A stretch of DNA of 43,261 bases. It comes from Odoribacter sp. UBA944. Its GTDB lineage: Bacteria > Bacteroidota > Bacteroidia > Bacteroidales > Marinifilaceae. Both the position numbers and the translations under genes were made by a program. The stretch covers positions 1,924-45,184 of the forward strand of contig DBDA01000044.1 in the NCBI GenBank assembly GCA_002293375.1, in the 5' to 3' direction. The notes beneath the pieces were generated by a model that saw nothing but the letters and a program-made list of their open reading frames with translations, was not told the DNA's origin and searched no databases. Positions 7,975 to 16,295 of this stretch are shown in pieces (position 1 is the first letter of the stretch; every line of letters starts with the position of its first letter).

Positions 7975-9909
7975 ATGTCTGAAGAACAAAAAGAGTTGCA
8001 ACCGGAAGTTGCAGAAAAAGAAACTAAAAAGGCGGTCTGTGTGACAAGTGCAGAAGCCGACGAAAATTTTGATTGGGATGCGTATGCCAACGACGAACTT
8101 GTTTCGTCGTCCGAGAAGAAAGCGTTGGAAGAGAAGTATGCCGGAACTCTTTCCCAGGTGGCTGAGTGCGAAGTGGTAGACGGGAAGGTGATCTCTATGA
8201 ACAAAAGAGAGGTGGTCGTAAACATCGGCTACAAATCGGACGGTATTATCTCCATGAACGAATTCCGCTACAATCCGGAGTTGAAGGTAGGGGATACAGT
8301 AGAGGTATATGTAGAGGTACAGGAAGATAAAAAAGGGCAGTTGAACCTGTCGCATAAGAAAGCCCGTGCACTGCGCAGTTGGGATCGTGTGAACGAAGTG
8401 CTGGAAAAAGACGAAATTATCAAAGGATTTGTGAAGTGCCGCACCAAAGGCGGTATGATTGTAGATGTATTCGGCATCGAAGCGTTCTTGCCGGGTTCCC
8501 AGATCGACGTGAAACCGATCCGTGATTACGATATTTATGTGGGTAAGACCATGGAATTCAAGGTGGTGAAGATCAATCAGGAATTCCGGAATGTAGTAGT
8601 ATCGCACAAAGCGTTGATCGAAGCCGAACTGGAACAACAGAAAAAAGAGATCATCTCCAAATTGGAGAAAGGCCAGGTACTCGAAGGAACGGTGAAGAAC
8701 ATCACTTCGTACGGGGTATTTATCGACTTGGGCGGTGTGGACGGTTTGATCCACATTACCGATCTCTCCTGGGGCCGTGTGACCCATCCGAACGAAATTG
8801 TTCAGTTGGACGAGAAATTAAACGTGGTAATCTTGGATTTCGACGACGAAAAGAAACGGATCGCTCTGGGATTGAAGCAATTGACCCCGCACCCGTGGGA
8901 TGCATTGGATACCGAATTGAAAGTAGGCGACAAGGTAACCGGTAAAGTAGTAGTTATGGCTGACTACGGGGCTTTCGTAGAGATCGCTGCCGGTGTGGAA
9001 GGCTTGATCCATGTTTCCGAAATGTCCTGGTCACAGCACTTGCGTTCCGCTCAGGATTTCATGAAAGTGGGAGACGAAGTGGAAGCCGTGATACTGACTC
9101 TGGATCGTGACGAACGGAAGATGTCTTTGGGTATCAAACAATTGAAAAATGACCCTTGGCAACAAATCGAAGCAAAATACGGTGTTGGTAGCAAACACAA
9201 TGCTACCGTGCGGAACTTCACGAACTTCGGTGTGTTCGTAGAGATTGAAGAGGGAGTGGACGGATTGATCCACATTTCCGACCTCTCTTGGACGAAGAAG
9301 GTAAAACATCCGGCAGAATTTACCCAGATCGGTGCTAACATTGAAGTGGTGGTGCTGGAAATAGACAAGGATAATCGTCGTTTGAGTTTGGGACACAAAC
9401 AGTTGGAAGAAAATCCTTGGGATGTATTCGAAACAATCTTCACCTTGGATTCCATACACGAAGGGACCATTACCGAAATATTCGACAAGGGCGCTGTGAT
9501 CGCTCTGCCTTACGGGGTGGAAGGGTTCGCTACTCCCCGCCATTTGGTGAAGGAGGACGGAACGCCTGCCAAAGCCGATGAAAAGTTGGAATTCAAAGTG
9601 ATTGAATTCAACAAGGGTGCTAAACGGATCATTTTGTCGCACTCCCGCATTTTCGAAGATGCTCAGAAATCCGATGATAAAGCGAAGAAGAGCGCCGATG
9701 AAAAAAGCACTAAAAAAGCGGTGAAACAGGTAAAGGACAAATTGGAAAAAACGACGTTGGGCGACATCACGGAACTGGCTGCTTTGAAAGAGCAGATGGT
9801 AGCCGAGGAGAAACCGAAAGCGCCGAAAGCACCGAAGAAAGTGCAGGAAGCTCCCGAAGTTACCGAGGCGCCTGCCGAAGAGGCTCCGGAAGAAACCACC
9901 GAAGCGTAA
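7975..9909 (+). CDS. rpsA: 30S ribosomal protein S1
   Basis: The 644-residue protein docks mRNA on the small ribosomal subunit. Six S1 (OB-fold) repeats can be followed: about 63-129, 147-212, 233-302, 318-389, 403-477 and 492-566. Repeats 3-5 carry the strong RNA-binding signature 'G.V..I..YGVF(I/V)...G.(D/E)GL(I/V)H(I/V)S.(L/M)SW'. Repeats 1, 2 and 6 are more divergent, as in proteins where the first two bind the ribosome. The N-terminal 60 residues are acidic, and the C-terminal tail (567-644) is a low-complexity K/A/E/P-rich extension. Because Bacteroidota mRNAs mostly lack Shine-Dalgarno sequences, S1 may matter more for initiation here (inference). rnz follows after 11 nt. Confidence 0.97.
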   Translation: MSEEQKELQPEVAEKETKKAVCVTSAEADENFDWDAYANDELVSSSEKKALEEKYAGTLSQVAECEVVDGKVISMNKREVVVNIGYKSDGIISMNEFRYNPELKVGDTVEVYVEVQEDKKGQLNLSHKKARALRSWDRVNEVLEKDEIIKGFVKCRTKGGMIVDVFGIEAFLPGSQIDVKPIRDYDIYVGKTMEFKVVKINQEFRNVVVSHKALIEAELEQQKKEIISKLEKGQVLEGTVKNITSYGVFIDLGGVDGLIHITDLSWGRVTHPNEIVQLDEKLNVVILDFDDEKKRIALGLKQLTPHPWDALDTELKVGDKVTGKVVVMADYGAFVEIAAGVEGLIHVSEMSWSQHLRSAQDFMKVGDEVEAVILTLDRDERKMSLGIKQLKNDPWQQIEAKYGVGSKHNATVRNFTNFGVFVEIEEGVDGLIHISDLSWTKKVKHPAEFTQIGANIEVVVLEIDKDNRRLSLGHKQLEENPWDVFETIFTLDSIHEGTITEIFDKGAVIALPYGVEGFATPRHLVKEDGTPAKADEKLEFKVIEFNKGAKRIILSHSRIFEDAQKSDDKAKKSADEKSTKKAVKQVKDKLEKTTLGDITELAALKEQMVAEEKPKAPKAPKKVQEAPEVTEAPAEEAPEETTEA

Positions 9910-9920
9910 CCGGATGATCG

Positions 9921-10868
9921 GTGAAATTTGAACTGACCATATTGGGGTGCGGCTCTGCCGTCCCCACTTCTAAGAGAAACTGCGCCGCTCAGGTACTTCA
10001 GGTACTTGAGCGGTACTTTCTTATAGACTGCGGAGAGGGTACGCAACACCAGCTTCGCCGTTTCCGCATCCCGTACAATAAGATCAACCACATCTTTATT
10101 TCCCACCTGCACGGGGATCATTTCTTCGGTTTGATCGGCTTGCTTTCGACCCTTTCGTTGCAGAACCGCCGGGGAGCCCTGCACATCTATGCCGACAGCC
10201 GTCTTCAGGAACTTTTGGAGTTTCAGTTGAACCTGCTGCACAGCCGCTTGGGCTATCCGTTGGTGTTCCATTCGTTGGGCCGGGAAGAGGAGGTGATCTA
10301 CGAAGACAGGGTGCTGACAGTTACTGCTTTTCCGTTGTTGCACCGGAAGGAGGCGCCGGTATCCGGTTTCCTGTTCCGGGAGAAAGAGCGGGAGAGGAGT
10401 GTCCGGAAAGAGATGACAGACGCCTGGCAGGTGCCTGTTTCGTTTATGCAACACCTCAAGCGGGGGGAGGATTTTGTCACGCCGGAGGGGGAGCGGGTAC
10501 CCAACGAACGGTTGACCTTTCCTCCGCCGCCTGTTCGTTCGTATGCTTATATGACGGATACTCTATACCGGGAAACTTTTGCAGAATATGTGAAAGGGGC
10601 GGACTTGCTGTACCACGAGGCGACCTACGGAAAAGAGGCGGAGGCTTTAGCCCGGACCACTTTTCACAGTACGGCCGGACAAGCGGCCTTGCTGGCCCGA
10701 AACGCCGGGGCCGGCAAATTACTGTTGGGGCATTTCTCGGCACGTTACCCCGATCCGGCCTGCCTGTTGCCGGAAGCCCGAGTCCTATTTCCGGATACGG
10801 AGATCTGTACGGACGGGGATGTTTTCTCCGTTCCGTTGAAAAAAAGAAGTAATTTTCTATCTTTCTAA
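9921..10868 (+). CDS. rnz: Ribonuclease Z (tRNA 3' processing endonuclease)
   Basis: The 315-residue metallo-beta-lactamase-fold nuclease cleaves tRNA precursors after the discriminator base. Visible: N-terminal 'LTILGCGSAVPT', 'LIDCGEGTQHQL', the zinc motif HLHGDH (His62, His64, Asp66, His67), then further ligands in 'LLYHEATYG', 'STAGQAA' and 'LLGHFSARY'. Length matches the bacterial short form. The start appears to be GTG at 9921, since no in-frame ATG precedes the conserved first strand. An out-of-frame ATG at 9914 opens a five-codon reading frame ending at 9931 that overlaps this start. The gene is probably co-transcribed with rpsA. Confidence 0.94.
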   Translation: MKFELTILGCGSAVPTSKRNCAAQVLQVLERYFLIDCGEGTQHQLRRFRIPYNKINHIFISHLHGDHFFGLIGLLSTLSLQNRRGALHIYADSRLQELLEFQLNLLHSRLGYPLVFHSLGREEEVIYEDRVLTVTAFPLLHRKEAPVSGFLFREKERERSVRKEMTDAWQVPVSFMQHLKRGEDFVTPEGERVPNERLTFPPPPVRSYAYMTDTLYRETFAEYVKGADLLYHEATYGKEAEALARTTFHSTAGQAALLARNAGAGKLLLGHFSARYPDPACLLPEARVLFPDTEICTDGDVFSVPLKKRSNFLSF

Positions 10869-11255
10869 TGCATTGAAAACAAGCATACTAAAAAAATAAT
10901 ACCTGCTTTTTTCAAAAAAAGAAGAAAAAGGTGTAACCCGTTGTCTGTTTTCTCCGTTCAACCCTATGTAAATGATGATTGAAATTTTAGATTTTAGTAG
11001 CTGTTATTTAGATTGAGTTATTTAACACACTGAGGGAGGAGATAGCTTTTACAACAAGCTGGTTTTCGAAGTAGTTCTTTAACATGTTGGAGCATAGTCT
11101 ACGGGACAAATTACACCACGCACATACATACACCACGCACACACAGACGCACACATACAACATCTTTTCAAAAAGTCCTATATGCTTCGCAGTTATCGAA
11201 TCTGAGGGATGCCTCCCTTTTTTATTAAAAAATATCTGATCGTACATTATACAGG
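10869..11255. other. Noncoding region with boxA-like motif and CA-rich tract
   Basis: No credible gene lies in the 494 nt between rnz and uvrA. Contents in order: a weak hairpin with T-tail just after rnz (AAGCA 10881-10885 with TGCTT 10904-10908, then T's); AT-rich DNA; a boxA-like motif GTTCTTTAACATGTTGG (11074-11090), resembling the antitermination element of rRNA leaders; and a CA-rich microsatellite-like tract (about 11113-11159). After that comes a small GAGGGA/TCCCT hairpin with a T-run (11204-11225). The boxA-like motif followed by terminators suggests a short untranslated transcript, perhaps a small RNA or the remains of an rRNA leader. This is inference. Confidence 0.4.
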
Positions 11256-11289
11256 TCTTCCGGACACATTCATCCCGGAAGATTTTTTA
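11256..11289 (+). terminator. Rho-independent terminator upstream of uvrA
   Basis: TCTTCCGG (11256-11263) pairs perfectly with CCGGAAGA (11275-11282) across an 11-nt loop and is followed by TTTTTT. It ends whatever transcript crosses the preceding noncoding region on the plus strand and isolates uvrA from rnz. Confidence 0.75.
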
Positions 11290-11304
11290 TTTTGCATACT
11301 TTAA

Positions 11305-11340
11305 TTTGCGTACATCGTCTCTCTTTTTGTTGTAACTTTG
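11305..11340 (+). promoter_or_regulatory. uvrA promoter
   Basis: TAACTTTG (11333-11340) is a perfect -7 element. A TTTG at 11305-11308 is the best -33 candidate, but the 24-nt spacer is longer than usual. The ATG follows 22 nt after the -7 box. Confidence 0.5.
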
Positions 11341-11362
11341 TAAGTTATTTAAACCGTTTCTT

Positions 11363-14197
11363 ATGAAGGAGTATCAGGAAGAAGAAGGTGTGATCAACAT
11401 TTACGGGGCGAGGGAGCACAATCTGAAAAATATCGATCTGTCTATTCCGCGGAACAGCATCACTGTGGTCACAGGATTGAGTGGGAGTGGAAAGTCTTCT
11501 CTGGCGTTCGATACGATCTATGCAGAGGGGCAGCGGCGCTATATGGAGACCTTTTCTGCATACGCCCGGCAATTTCTGGGCGGATTGGAACGTCCGGACG
11601 TGGACAAGATTACGGGGCTCAGTCCAGTCATCTCCATTGAACAGAAAACCACCAACAAAAATCCGCGTTCTACGGTTGGGACCACAACGGAAGTGTACGA
11701 CTTTCTGCGCCTGTTGTTCGCCCGGGCGGGAGAGGCCTATTCTTATGAAACCGGAAGCCGGATGGTCAAATACACTGACGAAATGATTGTGGCGCTGCTT
11801 CAGAAAGACTTTGCCGGAAAGAAGATCCTGTTGCTGGCGCCAGTGGTCAAAGGCCGGAAAGGGCATTACCGGGAGCTTTTTGAAAACCTGCGGAAAAAAG
11901 GGTTCATGACCATCCGGGTGGATAGTGAGATTCGGGAGATCGGGATGGGAATGGCTGTGGATCGCTACAAAATACACGACATAGAGGTGGTGGTGGACAA
12001 ATTGATCATGGCGGATGTGGATATGAAACGGTTAAAAGCATCGATAGCTACAGCCATGAAGCACGGCGACGGGATCCTGACAGTGAAGGAGTATGACAGC
12101 AATGAGGTGAAGTATTACAGCCGTCACCTGATGTGTCCGGATACCGGCATCTCTTACAAGGATCCGGCACCACACTCGTTTTCGTTCAACTCGCCCCACG
12201 GTGCCTGTCCGAAATGCAAGGGGTTGGGATATGTCACCGCGGTAGACATCGATAAGATTATACCGGACAGTTCACTATCCATATACCAGGGGGGGATCCT
12301 GCCTTTGGGCAAGTACAAGAATACCCTGCTCTTCTGGCAGATTGATACCGTATTGAAAAAGCACGGGGCAGACCTGAATACCCCGCTCCGCGACTTGCCG
12401 GAGGAGGCTTTGTCCGATGTGCTGTACGGTTATCCCGGACAGATACGATTGGAAAACAAGGAATTGGGGGTCTCTTCCAATGCACTCTATACCTTTGAGG
12501 GCATTATCAAATACGTGATGATGCAGGAGGAGAATACCACCTCCAAAAAAGCCAATAAATGGGCTGAGCAGTTTATTTCGGTGGTGACGTGCGATGCCTG
12601 CGATGGTCAGCGTCTGAACAGGGAGTCTCTCCATTTCCGGGTGGCCGGGAAAAACATCTCGGAGTTGGCGGCTATGGAATTGACAGACCTGTACGATTGG
12701 GTCTGCCGGATAGAGGCGGGTTTGGAGGAGAAACAGCGGCAGATCGCCGGGGAGATCTTCAAAGAGATCCGGTTCCGGTTGAAGTTTCTGTTGGATGTGG
12801 GATTGGAGTACCTGTCGCTGGACCGGCAGTCGATGACCCTCAGCGGCGGGGAGTCCCAGCGGATCCGGTTGGCCACCCAGATTGGTTCGCAGTTGGTCAA
12901 TGTGCTCTACATCTTAGATGAGCCGAGTATCGGTTTGCACCAGAAGGACAACCGCAAATTGATCCGGTCGTTGCAACAACTGCGAGATGCTGGGAATTCG
13001 GTGATCGTAGTGGAACACGACCGGGAGATGATGGAGCAGGCGGATTACATTGTGGATATGGGACCGAAAGCTGGGCGCAAAGGAGGAGAGGTGATGGCCA
13101 CCGGAACCATCCGGGATATCTGCGCTTCCGGCAGCCTGACCGCCCAATACCTCAATGGCAGCAAGCAGATTGCCATACCGGCCGAAAGGCGGGAAGGAAA
13201 CGGAAAATTTCTCCGTCTGAACGGGTGTACCGGGCACAACTTGAAAAATGTGGATGCAGAGATCCCGCTGGGGATGCTGGTGTGTGTCACCGGCGTAAGC
13301 GGTAGCGGGAAATCTTCCCTGATCAACGGTACTCTGCACCCCATTCTGAGTGAAAAATTTTACCGTTCGCTGACCACTCCTTTACCTTACGGATCGTTAG
13401 AAGGGGCGGAGCACATCGACAAGGTGGCGGTGGTGGACCAAAGCCCGTTGGGACGTACTCCGCGTTCCAATCCGGCTACCTATACCGGTATTTTTACGGA
13501 GATTCGGAAAATCTACGAACGATTGCCGGAGTCCCAGATCCGCGGCTACACAGCTGGCCGTTTCTCTTTTAACATGGCGGGGGGAAGGTGTGAAGAGTGC
13601 AAGGGGGCCGGGGTGAAGACCATCGAGATGAATTTTTTGCCGGATGTCTATGTGCATTGCGAAGCCTGTGACGGGAAGCGGTACAACCGGGAGACGCTGG
13701 AGGTCCGGTACAAGGGAAAATCCATCGGGGATGTATTAAACATGACCATCAACCAGGCGGTGGATTTCTTTGAAAATGTTTCTTACCTGCAACAGAAATT
13801 GAAGGTACTGCAGGAGGTGGGACTGGGATATATTAAGTTGGGACAGCCGTGTACCACCCTGAGCGGGGGAGAGTCCCAGCGGATAAAGTTGGCGACGGAG
13901 CTTTCCAAAAAAGATACGGGCAAAACCCTGTACATTTTAGACGAACCGACTACCGGCCTTCATTTTGAGGATATCCATATATTGTTGGAAGTTATACAGC
14001 GATTGGTAAACAAGGGAAATAGTGTGATCGTTATCGAACACAATCTGGATGTGATCAAGGTGGCTGACCACGTCATTGACATGGGGCCCGGAGGCGGAAA
14101 AGAGGGAGGCCGCATCGTTGCTGCCGGTACTCCGGAAACCGTCGCTCAAACACCGGGTTCGGAAACCGGGCGCTTCCTGTTGGAAGAGCTCCGGTAA
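11363..14197 (+). CDS. uvrA: Excinuclease ABC subunit A
   Basis: The 944-residue UvrA dimer finds bulky DNA lesions and loads UvrB in nucleotide excision repair. Two ABC ATPase modules are visible. The first has Walker A GLSGSGKSS (38-46) and signature 'TLSGGESQRIRLATQ'. The second has Walker A 'GVSGSGKSSLI' and signature 'TLSGGESQRIKLATE', each followed by a Walker B 'ILDEPS/T.GLH'. The second zinc module is intact ('CEEC ... CEAC'). The first is incomplete: the upstream knuckle reads CPDT instead of CxxC, while its partner 'CPKC' is kept. Length is normal. The gene has its own promoter and faces folC, with 20 nt between the stop codons. Confidence 0.97.
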   Translation: MKEYQEEEGVINIYGAREHNLKNIDLSIPRNSITVVTGLSGSGKSSLAFDTIYAEGQRRYMETFSAYARQFLGGLERPDVDKITGLSPVISIEQKTTNKNPRSTVGTTTEVYDFLRLLFARAGEAYSYETGSRMVKYTDEMIVALLQKDFAGKKILLLAPVVKGRKGHYRELFENLRKKGFMTIRVDSEIREIGMGMAVDRYKIHDIEVVVDKLIMADVDMKRLKASIATAMKHGDGILTVKEYDSNEVKYYSRHLMCPDTGISYKDPAPHSFSFNSPHGACPKCKGLGYVTAVDIDKIIPDSSLSIYQGGILPLGKYKNTLLFWQIDTVLKKHGADLNTPLRDLPEEALSDVLYGYPGQIRLENKELGVSSNALYTFEGIIKYVMMQEENTTSKKANKWAEQFISVVTCDACDGQRLNRESLHFRVAGKNISELAAMELTDLYDWVCRIEAGLEEKQRQIAGEIFKEIRFRLKFLLDVGLEYLSLDRQSMTLSGGESQRIRLATQIGSQLVNVLYILDEPSIGLHQKDNRKLIRSLQQLRDAGNSVIVVEHDREMMEQADYIVDMGPKAGRKGGEVMATGTIRDICASGSLTAQYLNGSKQIAIPAERREGNGKFLRLNGCTGHNLKNVDAEIPLGMLVCVTGVSGSGKSSLINGTLHPILSEKFYRSLTTPLPYGSLEGAEHIDKVAVVDQSPLGRTPRSNPATYTGIFTEIRKIYERLPESQIRGYTAGRFSFNMAGGRCEECKGAGVKTIEMNFLPDVYVHCEACDGKRYNRETLEVRYKGKSIGDVLNMTINQAVDFFENVSYLQQKLKVLQEVGLGYIKLGQPCTTLSGGESQRIKLATELSKKDTGKTLYILDEPTTGLHFEDIHILLEVIQRLVNKGNSVIVIEHNLDVIKVADHVIDMGPGGGKEGGRIVAAGTPETVAQTPGSETGRFLLEELR

Positions 14198-14217
14198 AAG
14201 ATTGTTCCGCTCTTTTT

Positions 14218-15492
14218 TCAGACGACTTCGGCGACGACAAAGGTGCTTCCGCCGATGTAGATCATATCTTCCGGATAGGCTTGTTTCCGGGCGGCAGCAT
14301 ATGCTGCCGCCACAGTCGAGTAGGTGTTTCCCTGCAATCCGTACCGGCCGGCTTGTTCCGCCAGACTGTTTTCGTCCAAAGAGCGGGGAATGGATGCTTT
14401 GCAGAAGTAGTATACAGCATCGGTTGGTAGTAGCGAGAGAACGCCGGAGATATCCTTGTCATTTACCATACCGAACACCATGTGGAGTTTCCGGTAAGCA
14501 GAACTGTTCAGTTGCGCTACAATTTCCCGGATACCGTCCTCGTTGTGTCCGGTATCGCAAACGGTCAGCGGCCGTTCGTTCAATTGTTGCCAGCGTCCCA
14601 AAAGCCCGGTATTCGGGATGACCTGTTGCAGTCCGGCGCGAATATCCCGTTCGTGTACGGCGAATCCTTTGCGTTGCAGTATTTGAGCGGCTTCAAGGAC
14701 TACCGGGATGTTTTTCCGCTGGTAATTTCCTTTCAACCCGCACGCCAGGTCCGGATAACGGGCGCCGTTCACCCCGGTTACATCGTACCGGTCCGCCTGG
14801 TTCCTTTCCACACTCCATTGTTGCGAGGCGAACGTCAACGGGGCGTTATATGCCGCGGCTTTTTGCATAAAGACAAAATCGTAAGCCGGGTCGTATGTCC
14901 CGACAACAACGGGCGTATCCGCTTTGATGACGCCGGCCTTTTCCCGGGCGATCTCCGGAAGGGTTCCGCCAAGCAAAGCTGTGTGATCCAGAGAGATATT
15001 GGTGATAATGGAGAGTTCCGGCTGAACGATGTTGGTGGAATCCAAGCGGCCTCCCAAACCGGTTTCGATGACGGCAATCTCCACCCCGCAATCGGCGAAA
15101 TAGCGGAAAGCCATCGCCACCGTCATTTCAAAAAACGACGGTCGGATGCGCTCGAAAAGTTCCCGGTTGGTTTCAACGAACCGGGTCACATACGCTTCTG
15201 GAACCATCTCTCCGTTGATCCTGATCCGTTCGCGGAAATCTTTCAGGTGCGGAGAAGTGTAGAGGCCCGTTTTGTATCCGGCTTCCTGCAGAATAGAGGC
15301 CAGCATGTGCGATACGGAGCCTTTGCCGTTGGTCCCGGCGATGTGGATACTTTTAAACGCCCGGTGTGGGTAGTTGAAACAGCGGTCCAACTCCAGGGTA
15401 TTGTCTAAATTATTCTTGTAAGCGGCCTGTCCTATGCGTTGGTACATGGGCAGTTGGGCAAACAGCCAGGCCAATGTTTCCGGGTAATTCAT
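14218..15492 (-). CDS. folC: Bifunctional folylpolyglutamate / dihydrofolate synthase
   Basis: The 424-residue Mur-ligase-fold enzyme joins glutamate to dihydropteroate or folates in an ATP-dependent reaction. Key elements: the P-loop 'HIAGTNGKGSVSHMLA', 'TGLYTSPHL' (folate-binding loop), 'IAVIETGLGGRLDSTN', 'NISLDHTALLGGT' and 'LLGRWQ...' leading into the C-terminal ligase domain. I chose the ATG at 15492, giving N-terminus 'MNYPETLAWLF', because it aligns with the family start and falls below a -7 box. The longer reading frame from 15561 adds 23 residues without family character and would cover the promoter. Confidence 0.95.
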   Translation of the reverse strand: MNYPETLAWLFAQLPMYQRIGQAAYKNNLDNTLELDRCFNYPHRAFKSIHIAGTNGKGSVSHMLASILQEAGYKTGLYTSPHLKDFRERIRINGEMVPEAYVTRFVETNRELFERIRPSFFEMTVAMAFRYFADCGVEIAVIETGLGGRLDSTNIVQPELSIITNISLDHTALLGGTLPEIAREKAGVIKADTPVVVGTYDPAYDFVFMQKAAAYNAPLTFASQQWSVERNQADRYDVTGVNGARYPDLACGLKGNYQRKNIPVVLEAAQILQRKGFAVHERDIRAGLQQVIPNTGLLGRWQQLNERPLTVCDTGHNEDGIREIVAQLNSSAYRKLHMVFGMVNDKDISGVLSLLPTDAVYYFCKASIPRSLDENSLAEQAGRYGLQGNTYSTVAAAYAAARKQAYPEDMIYIGGSTFVVAEVV

Positions 15493-15524
15493 CTCTGTCG
15501 TGTTTGGTTTAAACAAACTCTCGA

Positions 15525-15532
15525 CAAAGGTA
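15525..15532 (-). promoter_or_regulatory. -7 element for folC
   Basis: TACCTTTG on the minus strand (perfect TAnnTTTG), 33 nt upstream of the chosen ATG. The folC leader also holds a near-palindrome, GTTTGGTTTAAACAAAC, around 15511-15527. Confidence 0.45.
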
Positions 15533-15586
15533 AAAACAATAAAATTGAAAAACGGTGTCATCCATACGGCTTCTGAAAAAAAGTAT

Positions 15587-15594
15587 TAACTTTG
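15587..15594 (+). promoter_or_regulatory. -7 element for rex
   Basis: TAACTTTG, a perfect match to TAnnTTTG, 33 nt before the rex ATG. The -33 region is not obvious. Confidence 0.5.
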
Positions 15595-15627
15595 CAACTC
15601 CTTATAAAAGAAGGATTCGTATAGAGT

Positions 15628-16266
15628 ATGAGCCAGGAAAAGAACGTACCGGTACCGGTGTTGAGGCGGATGCCTTCTTATTTGTCGTTTGTCAAGACAT
15701 TGCAGAAGCAGGGGGAGAAGTACGTTTCATCGACCCGGATCGCCGAATACATGGAGATCGACTCCACCCAGGTGACAAAGGATCTGTCGCATACCGGCAT
15801 CACAGGAAAGACCCGTGTGGGGTATGAGGTGGATGATTTTGTGCAGATACTGGAGGAGTTTCTGGGATTTAGCCGAACGGACAGTGCTTTTTTGGTGGGA
15901 GCGGGTTCCCTGGGGAGTGCACTGTTACAGGACAAAGGGTTGTCGGCTTTCGGTCTGTGCATAGAGGCGGCTTTCGATACGGACAAGACCAAGGTCGGCA
16001 CTAAGGTGAATGACATCGAAATTTGCCACATCGACCAGTTTCGGGCCATGGCGGCCGAACGGCGCGTTGTGATCGGGATCATCACGGTTCCGGCGGAGCA
16101 TGCACAGAATGTGGCCGACCTGATGGTGGCCTGGGGGATCAAGGCCATCTGGAACTTTACACCCGCCCGCATCAAAGTGCCGTCCCATATCGTGGTGCAA
16201 AACACCACCATTTATACGAATTTGGCAATTTTGTTCAATAAACTGTATCATCCGGATCGTTCCTGA
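15628..16266 (+). CDS. rex: Redox-sensing transcriptional repressor Rex
   Basis: The 212-residue dimeric repressor senses the NADH/NAD+ ratio and controls fermentation and respiration genes (family knowledge). The N-terminal winged helix (about 5-80) includes the recognition region 'VSSTRIAEYMEIDSTQVTKDLSHTG'. The Rossmann domain carries the nucleotide-binding GAGSLG (91-96), the acidic end of strand 2 in 'IEAAFDTD', and 'GIITVPAEHAQNVAD'. The C-terminal helix that swaps between subunits in the dimer is present ('NLAILFNKLYHPD'). Length is typical. The stop is 29 nt before the chosen thrS start, so read-through into the translation cluster is possible. Confidence 0.94.
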   Translation: MSQEKNVPVPVLRRMPSYLSFVKTLQKQGEKYVSSTRIAEYMEIDSTQVTKDLSHTGITGKTRVGYEVDDFVQILEEFLGFSRTDSAFLVGAGSLGSALLQDKGLSAFGLCIEAAFDTDKTKVGTKVNDIEICHIDQFRAMAAERRVVIGIITVPAEHAQNVADLMVAWGIKAIWNFTPARIKVPSHIVVQNTTIYTNLAILFNKLYHPDRS

Positions 16267-16295
16267 TGGCTCTCAATAATGGATATATTTACAAC

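Noticed and set aside
11008..11247. 79-codon minus-strand frame with a CVCVCV stretch
   Set aside because: The repeat comes from the CA-rich tract read in reverse, and the frame crosses a terminator hairpin; it is a by-product of the repeat.
14180..14222. Terminator between uvrA and folC
   Set aside because: AGAGC/GCTCT with a T-run can be drawn, but the stem is only 5 bp across a long loop and partly lies in the uvrA coding end; too weak to list.
15511..15527. Near-palindrome GTTTGGTTTAAACAAAC as a Rex autoregulatory site
   Set aside because: It does not match the TTGTGAA/TTGTTAA half-sites of known Rex operators and lies closer to the folC start than to rex.
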